From assembly GCF_001467945.1 (NCBI RefSeq), contig NZ_LNYQ01000013.1, forward strand, positions 1,525,404 through 1,589,403: a stretch of 64,000 nt of DNA, in the 5' to 3' direction. Under the pieces are notes generated by a model that searched no databases, had not been told where the DNA came from, and was given only the letters and a program-made list of their open reading frames with translations. Numbering within the stretch: the stretch's first letter is position 1; each line of letters starts with the position of its first letter. The stretch comes from Legionella parisiensis (GTDB lineage Bacteria; Pseudomonadota; Gammaproteobacteria; Legionellales; Legionellaceae). A program made the translations under genes and the position numbers. This document shows positions 56,946 through 64,000 of the stretch, piece by piece.

Positions 56946-57845
56946 ATGTCAGCTCATGAAACCATTTTAAGCAAACAAGAGAAAAAATGGCTGTTAGACC
57001 GACGCATCACAAGACTCTCTGATAACAAAGAGGTGCAAATTTATCCTATGGGAGCTGAGCGCTTTTTATCATCCGCTTTGGCTGAGCACTCCACAAATCG
57101 ATATGACATTCGAGCTGATATTGAGGGAAAAAATGTCCTGGTTATTCCTGGATACGGTAACAGTAGTTTTTTATTCGCGCTAGCAGGTGCAAAATCAGTT
57201 ACTGCCTATGATAAAGATCCCGTTACGATTGCTTGGATGAAAGCATTTAAAAAGTATTACCTTTATCATGAATACGATGCCAAAGGGAATCCATTGCCGT
57301 CAATTGGCGAATTATTTGCTGCACTTACATGCTGGTATCCACCGCTAGTGACTTTACCGAGGGGAAAATTGGCCCATTTTTTATACTGGATAATTCATCC
57401 TAACTCACTTAGACGAGCCTATATTCATTACATGGTGGTGTTGGTTCAACGTGCAATTCAATCTAAAACCCAAAAAAATTTTGAATTGGATAAAAACATC
57501 CAATTTCATGTGGGTACTGTAGATAAGACGCTTGTGAGTGATAAAGAGCAGACTTTTGACACCGCTTTTGTTCCTTACCTTTTAGGCGTAGAGAATGGAG
57601 TAGAAAAGGAAAAAGAGATAACGCGCTTTATGGAACAATTAATTAAAATTGTTCCTGATGGCCGTATACTTGTTACTCCCTCAAGAGCCACTAAAGAGTT
57701 TTACTTCACGGGGAAAAGTTATTTTGTAACAACAGGTTACCCAAATATTCAAGCGATACCCGAATTAAAAAAATATGTTATTGGAGAGGATAAATACTGG
57801 TTTCGTACTCAAGGTCTAGCACTATTTGGAGCACATCGCAGTTAA
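56946..57845 (+). CDS. Class I SAM methyltransferase-like protein of unknown function
   Basis: A 299-residue protein. A Rossmann motif NVLVIPGYGNSSFLFALAGAKSVTAYDKDPV (about residues 63-93) matches methyltransferase motif I followed by the acidic end of beta-2 (YDKDP); TFDTAFVPYLLGVE may be motif IV. A proline/aromatic insert (CWYPPLVTLPRGKLAHFLYWIIHPNS) separates them, possibly a membrane- or lipid-facing part as in BtaA-like DUF3419 enzymes. Substrate unknown. Co-transcribed with the acyltransferase, suggesting joint action on an envelope lipid or sugar; that is inference. Confidence 0.65.
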   Translation: MSAHETILSKQEKKWLLDRRITRLSDNKEVQIYPMGAERFLSSALAEHSTNRYDIRADIEGKNVLVIPGYGNSSFLFALAGAKSVTAYDKDPVTIAWMKAFKKYYLYHEYDAKGNPLPSIGELFAALTCWYPPLVTLPRGKLAHFLYWIIHPNSLRRAYIHYMVVLVQRAIQSKTQKNFELDKNIQFHVGTVDKTLVSDKEQTFDTAFVPYLLGVENGVEKEKEITRFMEQLIKIVPDGRILVTPSRATKEFYFTGKSYFVTTGYPNIQAIPELKKYVIGEDKYWFRTQGLALFGAHRS

Positions 57846-57892
57846 ATTTTAGTTGTTTATAGATGTTTTGATGATTTATTTGATTGGAGATC

Positions 57893-58415
57893 GCGACTAT
57901 AGAATATAAAGCTTTGGATGTTCTCATTGGCAAGCATGGAAAATTGCCACCACTCTGGGGATTTCTTCGTTCAAAAATTTAACTCGATTTGATACCTTTT
58001 CAAGATTTAGACCGACTAGATCCATCAGTACAAGATTTTGATGAGTTCAATAAAAGATAATTCCATTGATCAAAACTACAAGTTAGAGCTCAAATAGAAA
58101 ATCCCTTTGAGGATAAGCGTTTTAAGTTTCTTGCTCTGTTTTCTTACTCTAATTTTCCTTTTTAAATTTTTATGCCATAAATTAGAACGAATTATTGTTA
58201 TCGATGAAGTATGTTGTCATAAAGGTTTAGGCTGCTATTTTTTGAACCTTATTGAAAAATGGTTAAAATATGCAGGAATTATCAAGCTACCCATAAAATC
58301 CTCACCAGAAGTCTTAAATTTTGATATTCACCATCAGTATATTAATATGACTTTCAATGCCCCTGAATATCATGAAAGTGCTCTACGAGATATTAAGATT
58401 GGAAAAATGTTATGA
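57893..58415 (+). pseudogene. GNAT acetyltransferase pseudogene
   Basis: Protein-like sequence runs through with internal stops: YKALDVLIGKHGKLPPLWGF then TAA, LDLIPFQDLDRLDPSVQDF to TAA after DEFNKR, NYKLELK, and finally a frame to 58415 with RIIVIDEVCCHKGLGCYFLN and IEKWLKYAGIIKLPIKSSP. The last part has the GNAT acetyl-CoA loop (CHKGLG, degenerate) and the C-terminal strand pattern. The 102-residue frame starting at 58107 is only the tail of this broken gene with a chance hydrophobic N-terminus. Upstream truncation is likely. Confidence 0.7.
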
Positions 58416-58513
58416 TTATTGAGTTGGTAATATAAAAATATGCCAAAAAAATATCATGAATCAATATTCATTGCTAGACTAAATAGATAGCAAATTACTG
58501 AAATAAAATTCGC

Positions 58514-58915
58514 ATGCTAAATCATCAAATTGAACTATTTTTCCAGTCAAAATCTTTTGGTGTGATTGGTGCCTCATCGAATCGAGAAAAATATGGAAAC
58601 AAAGTATTACGATGTTATCTAGAGAATGGTAAAAAAGCTTATCCAGTACACCCTAAAGAAGATTCAATTGAAGGGCTTCCGGTAGTCCATTCATTAAGTC
58701 AATTGTCAAAAGAGGTTGAAAGTATTTCTATCATAACCCAGCCGGCTGTTACTGAAAAAATCGTTGAAGAAGCGATTAAAAAAGGAATTAAAAATATTTG
58801 GATGCAACCTGGGGCAGAGAGTAACTTAGCCATCCAGAATTGCAAACTCCATAAAATCAATGTGATAGCTGGAGGTCCCTGCATTTTAATCGTTTTAAAT
58901 TATAGAGAGCACTAG
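58514..58915 (+). CDS. CoA-binding domain protein
   Basis: A 133-residue Rossmann protein of the YccU/CoA-binding type: SKSFGVIGASSNREKYGNKVLRCY (nucleotide loop, residues 13-36), VHPKEDSIEGLPVVHSL, and GIKNIWMQPGAESNLAI with the conserved MQPGAE, then AGGPCILI. Such single-domain proteins bind CoA and are thought to protect or sequester it; no enzymatic role is established. No partner in operon. Confidence 0.92.
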   Translation: MLNHQIELFFQSKSFGVIGASSNREKYGNKVLRCYLENGKKAYPVHPKEDSIEGLPVVHSLSQLSKEVESISIITQPAVTEKIVEEAIKKGIKNIWMQPGAESNLAIQNCKLHKINVIAGGPCILIVLNYREH

Positions 58916-59017
58916 AATTTTTTAGTAGTATGTTCGATGATTCAAATTTGCATTTAGAAAAAATCTTTTGGCCTATTATGGATAATCATTTTGGGGCTGT
59001 AGTTATAAGGGACAAAT

Positions 59018-60025
59018 ATGTATATGTGGTTTGAACTCTTGGCTATGTTGGTTCTAATCTTAATCTCAGCACAATTGTTCTCTAATGCGTTAGAGCATTT
59101 TGGTGAGCAGTTGGATATTTCAGCTGGCGTCACGGGATCAATATTCGCAGCTATATCTACTGCACTCCCAGAAACTACGGTACCAATTTTGGCAATAATC
59201 GCCGGAACTGCTGATCGACAAGTTAATGAGGAAATTAGCGTTGGGGCAATTTTAGGTGCTCCTTTAATGTTATCTACTTTATCAACCTTTATTATGGCCT
59301 CTTCCGTAATTAAAAAACGGGGGATTAATGGATGGATAACGCCAGAAGTTACTGGATTTAAAAGAGACATGAATTTTTTCTTAATGGCATTCACACTTGC
59401 TGCTTTAGCAATGTTTTTTCCTCTAGAACCAAATCACTCACTACGTATTTTATTTTGCATCATCCTTGTTTTTCTTTATTTGCTTTACTTAATGCTTACA
59501 TTCAGTGCATCTAAAGCTTTAGTTGAAAATGGTCATGCAGTTATAACAACTGAACCTTTATTAATTACCAAACTGGGTTTAAAAAATAATCTCAAAACAA
59601 TTTTACTCCAATTAGTTTTTGGGCTAATCCTATTGTTATTTAGTGCAAAGGGATTCATTCATGGGGTACAGGGAGCAGCAAATTCTATTGGTATCCCTGT
59701 TTTGCTTTTATCATTACTGATCATCCCCATTGCAACAGAATTGCCAGAAAAAGTGAATAGCGTTATATGGGTAAGGAAAGGACAAGATACAATTGGTTTC
59801 GGCAATATAACTGGTGCAATGGTTTTTCAAGGTACATTACTTCCTGCATTAGGAATCCTTTTAACACCTTGGGCACCATCTAGAGAGGTTCTAACAGGTA
59901 TTCTGGTAACCTACATTGCTTCGGCATGGCTAAGGTTCAATAGTTCAACAGATGGAATTAAGATTAAGGTATTATTTTTTAATGGAATTTTATACTTAAC
60001 CTATCTAGGCATAGTGCTTTCATGA
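59018..60025 (+). CDS. Ca2+/cation antiporter (CaCA) family membrane protein
   Basis: A 335-residue membrane protein with about ten segments and two inverted alpha-repeats: the first holds GVTGSIFAAISTALPETTVPILAIIAG (residues 38-64), and the second SIGIPVLLLSLLIIPIATELPEKVNSVIW (about 223-251). The conserved acidic residues in ALPETT and TELPEK are the cation sites of sodium/calcium exchangers. AGGGAC precedes the ATG at a good distance. The exact ion is not predictable. No obvious regulatory partner. Confidence 0.9.
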   Translation: MYMWFELLAMLVLILISAQLFSNALEHFGEQLDISAGVTGSIFAAISTALPETTVPILAIIAGTADRQVNEEISVGAILGAPLMLSTLSTFIMASSVIKKRGINGWITPEVTGFKRDMNFFLMAFTLAALAMFFPLEPNHSLRILFCIILVFLYLLYLMLTFSASKALVENGHAVITTEPLLITKLGLKNNLKTILLQLVFGLILLLFSAKGFIHGVQGAANSIGIPVLLLSLLIIPIATELPEKVNSVIWVRKGQDTIGFGNITGAMVFQGTLLPALGILLTPWAPSREVLTGILVTYIASAWLRFNSSTDGIKIKVLFFNGILYLTYLGIVLS

Positions 60026-60143
60026 TTTGCATGGGAGAAACTGAAATGTGCTACTGCATTAATTTAATGGTTGTAAGCTCGTCTAATGAGCACAATAATA
60101 AGCGACCAAGCCTAATTCTTTAAGTAAACGGAGTATATGCTTT

Positions 60144-61382
60144 ATGAAATTTGATGCTATTGTCCTTGGAGGAGGAATTATTGGAGTATCCGTTGCAATT
60201 CATTTGCAAAAGCGAGGGCGGTCAGTAGCATTAGTTGACTCGAGGTCCCCAGGAAGTGAGACCTCATATGGTAATGCTGGATTAATTCAACGTGAAGGGG
60301 TGTATCCTTATGCATTTCCAAGAGATATTTTCTCTTTAATTAAATATGCTTTTAACAGCTCTCCTGATGTCAGATATCACCCGAAGGCAATACTGAGGCT
60401 TACTCCTTTTCTATGGAAATACTGGGTTAATTCTCATTCATTACGTCATGCAGAGATTGCCTGCTCCTATGCAAACTTGATTCAACACAGCATAACGGAA
60501 CATCGCTTTCTAGCCGAAGCTGCGGGAGTAAGGCACTTATTCCGCTCAGGCGGATGGCTCAAAGTATTTCGAACTGCAAAAAAGCAAGATACTGAAACAC
60601 GGTTTGCTGAAAAATGTAAAACGGAGTATGGCATCCAGTTTGAGTCTATTGACCAGAATTCATTAAGTCAAATTGAGCCGGATCTGGATAAATCATTGTT
60701 AGGAGCTCTTCGGTATGTAGATTCTGAAACAGTGAGTGATCCCGGAGCGCTCGTTGCTGCCTATGCAAATTACTTTGAACATCTTGGTGGTCGCTTTTTT
60801 TTCGGAGACGCATTCACTTTATCTGATCAATGGACCGTCAAAACGGAGCAGGGACAGATCAAGGCGGATTGTGCAGTAATTGCATTAGGACCATGGTCAG
60901 ACATTCTATGTTCTCAACTAGGATATCACTTCCCACTAGCAGTCAAACGTGGGTATCATATGCATTACGGTGTACGACAAAATGCACAACTCAATCATCC
61001 AGTACTTGATGTTGAGAATGGTTTTCTATTAGCACCAATGACTCGCGGAATTCGTCTTACTACTGGTGCAGAATTTGCACCACGTGATTCACAGAAAACT
61101 CCAGTACAACTTGAATTAGTAGAGCCTATTGCACGAACGCTTTTTCCAGTTACTATAAGACTTGATGAATTTCCCTGGATGGGATGCAGACCCTGTACAC
61201 CGGATATGCTCCCAATTATTAGTCAAGCCCCTAGACATACTGGGCTTTGGTTCGCATTCGGGCATGCTCATCACGGTTTGACCCTTGGACCTGTTACGGG
61301 GCGTTTGCTTGCGGAAATGATGACCACAGATAACTTAATCACTGATCCATTACCTTTTAGTGCAAACCGGTTTGCTCCATAA
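60144..61382 (+). CDS. DadA-like FAD-dependent amino acid oxidoreductase
   Basis: A 412-residue flavoprotein of the glycine oxidase/D-amino-acid dehydrogenase family. FAD loop AIVLGGGIIGVSVAIHLQKRG at residues 5-25, followed by VALVDSRSPGSETSYGNAGLIQ, which is the DadA-type stretch. The C-terminal block GCRPCTPDMLPIISQAPRH and FGHAHHGLTLGPVTGRLLAEM are also typical. It probably oxidises a D-amino acid to the 2-oxo acid with transfer to quinone. The dadX racemase is not adjacent, so D-alanine catabolism is not assured. GGAG upstream supports the ATG at 60144. Confidence 0.88.
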   Translation: MKFDAIVLGGGIIGVSVAIHLQKRGRSVALVDSRSPGSETSYGNAGLIQREGVYPYAFPRDIFSLIKYAFNSSPDVRYHPKAILRLTPFLWKYWVNSHSLRHAEIACSYANLIQHSITEHRFLAEAAGVRHLFRSGGWLKVFRTAKKQDTETRFAEKCKTEYGIQFESIDQNSLSQIEPDLDKSLLGALRYVDSETVSDPGALVAAYANYFEHLGGRFFFGDAFTLSDQWTVKTEQGQIKADCAVIALGPWSDILCSQLGYHFPLAVKRGYHMHYGVRQNAQLNHPVLDVENGFLLAPMTRGIRLTTGAEFAPRDSQKTPVQLELVEPIARTLFPVTIRLDEFPWMGCRPCTPDMLPIISQAPRHTGLWFAFGHAHHGLTLGPVTGRLLAEMMTTDNLITDPLPFSANRFAP

Positions 61383-61492
61383 GATAATTAATGTCAGGCT
61401 CAATATTAACCTTGTAATACTTGCAATGATATCAATTACTTTCATAGGATCCTTATTTATCAATTTAAAACACTACAATCGAAGAATCCCCT

Positions 61493-61960
61493 ATGAAAAT
61501 AATCATTGAGCAAATACCACCAGAACATGCTGCAACTTTGTGTAAACAAATTACAAAAGATTTACCTGACTACTTTGGCTTACCGGAATGCAATGACCAC
61601 TATATCACAGGAGTCCATTCACGAATTAATTTTGCTGCTAAAACAGCTGAGGAAATGTATGTAGGACTTCTTAGTCTTGACTTCCCATATCCAAATACCT
61701 GCTCGATTTATTGGATGGCAATATTTTCTCAATGGCAGGACAAAAATATAGGATCAATGCTTATAGATAAAGCATCTCAGTATGCTATAAAACAAAAAGC
61801 AACGACTATGACAGTCGAAACATTATCTCCCCAAGAGTCAGATGAAAATTATCTCAAAACCTACCACTTTTATTTAAAGCAAGGATTCCAACCTTTATTT
61901 AATCTCAAGCCAGAGGGATATATTTGGAATATGGTATATATGGTTAAAGGATTGAATTGA
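61493..61960 (+). CDS. GNAT family N-acetyltransferase
   Basis: A 155-residue protein with GNAT layout: N-terminal IIIEQIPPEHAATLCKQI, central CSIYWMAIFSQWQDKNIGSMLIDKA (acetyl-CoA binding, with the Q/RxxGxG loop as QDKNIGS), and the C-terminal YLKTYHFYLKQGFQPLF. Substrate unknown. It is 30 nt upstream of another GNAT gene on the same strand, so the two may be co-expressed, but their sequences are not close. Confidence 0.85.
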   Translation: MKIIIEQIPPEHAATLCKQITKDLPDYFGLPECNDHYITGVHSRINFAAKTAEEMYVGLLSLDFPYPNTCSIYWMAIFSQWQDKNIGSMLIDKASQYAIKQKATTMTVETLSPQESDENYLKTYHFYLKQGFQPLFNLKPEGYIWNMVYMVKGLN

Positions 61961-61990
61961 TATCGGATTAGCGCCAAATAGGAGTAATAA

Positions 61991-62419
61991 ATGAATGATC
62001 CAATAGTTGTCATTACTGATTTTAAAGAAAATGAAGCTATTTCTAAAGTTATCTATGACAATTTAAAAAAATTTAATGAATCGATTATTGGCAATTATGA
62101 AGCAAAACCTTTTATTATTTATGCAAAAATCGATGCACTTGAAATTCTTGGTGGCATTAAAGGAGATATATTTGGCACATTATGCAGAGTATTTACTGTA
62201 TGGATTCACGAAAAATATCGCCGTAAAGGACTAGGCCGAGAACTATTTGTGAAACTAGATGCTTTTGCAAAAGAAAACAATTGTAAAATGATTCAACTTG
62301 ATACTGCAGAATTCCAAGCAAAAGGTTTCTATGAAAAAATGGGTTATCAAGTTATAGCGACTTTACCTGATAATTTTATGGGTTATACCAGTTACATTTT
62401 GAGAAAATATTTGATTTAA
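61991..62419 (+). CDS. GNAT family N-acetyltransferase
   Basis: A 142-residue protein with a clear GNAT acetyl-CoA motif: VFTVWIHEKYRRKGLGRELFVKL (RRKGLG loop, about residues 70-90), then IQLDTAEFQAKGFYEKMGYQVI, the usual C-terminal region. The same FQAPDFYKKCGF element appears in the pseudogene at 49701-50020, so this and the pseudogene may be related copies. GGAG-like site (AGGAG at 61981-61985) precedes the ATG. Substrate unknown. Confidence 0.9.
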   Translation: MNDPIVVITDFKENEAISKVIYDNLKKFNESIIGNYEAKPFIIYAKIDALEILGGIKGDIFGTLCRVFTVWIHEKYRRKGLGRELFVKLDAFAKENNCKMIQLDTAEFQAKGFYEKMGYQVIATLPDNFMGYTSYILRKYLI

Positions 62420-62635
62420 ATCTAGCCAACCTATGTTCTGAGATAATATTGGGCAATCATTTTTCATTTTTTGCGTAGTCTATTTAAGAAATGCTTAATA
62501 TTAATTTCCATACAATCATCCACATTGATTTTTCAAGAATTATTATACCAAAAGTTCTATCGAGCTCAGATTCGAGCAATGAATATCGTGCAACGAGGCA
62601 TTATTTGGTACTACTGAACACAATAAAGGAAGTTT

Positions 62636-64000
62636 ATGAACAGCAAATTCGATAAAACATCATCATTAGAAAAACACCATGTGTCGAATACCTCGGTTTT
62701 GCAACCAGACCGTGCGACCCAACAGAAAATTGTTCAAGGACATGTTGTGATGCACTCTCAAACTAGTCTCTCAGTTATAGAGGTATTTAAAAAAAGGTTA
62801 GATTATTGGCAGCCAATGTATGGAACACCTTTTGAAAAACAATACCAATTAGATCAATTATTTAATCATTATTTAACTTTAAATGATTTAAAAAGTAACA
62901 TTCATACGTTAAGGGATTTGACTGATATATTGACCCATCCTAAATTATCTATTACTAATCGCTATATATTATTCAATGCGCTTGCCGCTGTTTTCCCTGA
63001 ATCTTCCAATATTAATACTATACCAGAGCCTTTCTGTGACGACACATTTATGGCGTTATTGATAAAAAACAGTGATGACTTAAAAACCATTCTTAACTTA
63101 ATAACAGCACCCTTGGATACTCCTACTATATTTTTGCAGTGGGTCAAAGCAAAATCTCCTTATCTTCAAGGAATAATTGATAAAAATCATCCAGTAGGAC
63201 GCTCTATTTCAGTTTTTAGACAAATGTTTGCAGAAGATATACCTCCTGCTCCGGTCTTTTCCCAGACAGAATCCTTATTTTTAGACCAACCAGTTCTTTT
63301 TCCGATGACCCAATATCAGCAGAGTCCTCACAAAGCATTAATAAACCTTTTTATACGGCGAATAAAAGATTTGGATAAAGGGGATATATCATCTTTTAAA
63401 AATTTTCAAGATAAATTATTTGATAATGACCTTTCTGTGACTGAGTTAAAAAAGAGCATTCAGAATTTAGAGGACTTACTTGATATATTTAAAGAGGGTT
63501 CATTGATGCCTCAGGCTTGCTATAGCTTATTTAACTACATTATTTCTGTTTTTCCTTTACCTAAAAACAATGGAAATCTCAGAGCACATCCCTGCGATGA
63601 AGAACTTTTGGGAAAAATCATCAAAAACAGAGATGATTTAAAGTCAATTTATAGTTTTATGTCAAATAATCGAAGCAGAAATTTTATCCCCGCGCTTGAA
63701 AGACGGCTGTCCCATTCGCCCCATTGCGCGATAATCTTACAATCCAGGGTAATACCACAGAGCCGAATTAATGGTTTAAATTGTTTTTTCCCTCCAAGTA
63801 TTGAATTAAATACACCATCAAAACCTGGATTTGATATACTCGCCAAACCTGTGTTAGTCGATTTAACTGATCATAATGCCAGGGGAATGAATTTTGAAGA
63901 TCAAGAATCAGATCCTGTTATAAAATCGTTAAAAAGAAAGCCGCTTGCCACGACTGATGATCCTGAGGAATCAGTCATCCAGTCGAGGCCCTCTAAACGT
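62636..64000 (+). CDS. Repeat protein, probable effector (3' end outside window)
   Basis: Frame stays open for 455 codons from the ATG at 62636 (AAAGGA upstream) to the end of the window. Two copies of an approximately 140-residue unit are visible: near residues 50-185 and 240-375, each with a helix, a LxxLxDI-type stretch (LRDLTDILTHPKLS; LEDLLDIFKEGSL), an aromatic FNA/FNY-VFP turn (ILFNALAAVFP; SLFNYIISVFP) and IKNSDDLKTI/IKNRDDLKSI. After them the sequence is basic and Ser/Pro-rich (LKRKPLATTDDPEESV). No known domain is named. The repeat style resembles some large Legionella secreted proteins; that role is inferred. Confidence 0.75.
   Translation, partial: MNSKFDKTSSLEKHHVSNTSVLQPDRATQQKIVQGHVVMHSQTSLSVIEVFKKRLDYWQPMYGTPFEKQYQLDQLFNHYLTLNDLKSNIHTLRDLTDILTHPKLSITNRYILFNALAAVFPESSNINTIPEPFCDDTFMALLIKNSDDLKTILNLITAPLDTPTIFLQWVKAKSPYLQGIIDKNHPVGRSISVFRQMFAEDIPPAPVFSQTESLFLDQPVLFPMTQYQQSPHKALINLFIRRIKDLDKGDISSFKNFQDKLFDNDLSVTELKKSIQNLEDLLDIFKEGSLMPQACYSLFNYIISVFPLPKNNGNLRAHPCDEELLGKIIKNRDDLKSIYSFMSNNRSRNFIPALERRLSHSPHCAIILQSRVIPQSRINGLNCFFPPSIELNTPSKPGFDILAKPVLVDLTDHNARGMNFEDQESDPVIKSLKRKPLATTDDPEESVIQSRPSKR

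Noticed and set aside
58107..58415. 102-residue protein with a hydrophobic N-terminus
   Set aside because: The first 20 residues are a chance hydrophobic opening; the remainder is the tail of a GNAT gene broken upstream, so it is listed as a pseudogene.

Overview
The window is AT-rich chromosomal DNA from a gammaproteobacterium, almost certainly a Legionella species. The inference rests on the content: biotin, ubiquinone, AST (arginine succinyltransferase) and translation genes of gammaproteobacterial type; a run of probable Dot/Icm-type effector genes (Rab-like GTPase, TcdA/TcdB-like glycosyltransferase, LegC-like coiled-coil membrane protein, a CX5R-motif protein, a repeat protein at the right edge); and an RsmZ-like RNA with a good LetA box. 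No tRNA, rRNA, insertion sequence, phage or CRISPR array was seen.

Layout. 1-1287: end of a biotin operon (bioH partial, bioD). 1379-3417: a small secreted cysteine protein resembling a BufA1 bufferin precursor, followed by yceI, cytochrome b561 and a second yceI. 3505-5673 (-): a Spy/CpxP-like periplasmic protein and a DXD glycosyltransferase. 5807-8936: rpsB-tsf-pyrH-frr with a stringent-looking promoter, a structured S2-type leader and an rpsB/tsf attenuator. 9108-10562: Rab-like GTPase with a membrane anchor and two doubtful small genes. 10536-16476 (-): an ast operon (M20 peptidase, astA, astD, astB, SpeE-like protein) with no astE. 16650-20035 (-): two probable effectors. 20057-21497: UDG-like protein and ubiG. 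21572-23518: small ProQ-type RNA chaperone, long AT-rich gap, RsmZ-like RNA, L,D-transpeptidase-like protein. 24152-32558: putA, alpha/beta hydrolase, APC permease, acnA. 33439-34887: fliK behind a sigma-54 promoter. 35011-39470: small secreted peptides, including a remarkable (Cys-X-Gly)9 peptide, a histidine-rich neighbour, decayed small genes and a PAS-receiver protein. 39508-47201: NagX-like protein, then fmdB-type, DUF502, aspS, mscK-like and mutH packed head to tail. 47299-51924: decayed genes, a phasin-like protein with a histone-like tail, an amidase and a second Spy-like protein. 52081-62419: trehalase, NAD formate dehydrogenase, an acyltransferase/methyltransferase pair, CoA-binding protein, Ca2+/cation antiporter, DadA-like oxidase, and two intact GNAT acetyltransferases. 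62636-64000: the start of a repeat protein that runs off the window.

Functional themes. Amino-acid catabolism is prominent (AST pathway, PutA, DadA-like oxidase, APC permease, aconitase), which fits Legionella's use of amino acids as carbon. The LetA box/RsmZ-like RNA and the RpoN promoter of fliK are recognisable pieces of the transmissive-phase regulatory circuit. Decay is visible at several places (two GNAT pseudogenes and smaller fragments). The least explained items are the orphan bufferin-like precursor with YceI/b561, and the (CxG)9 peptide beside an HGHFH protein.
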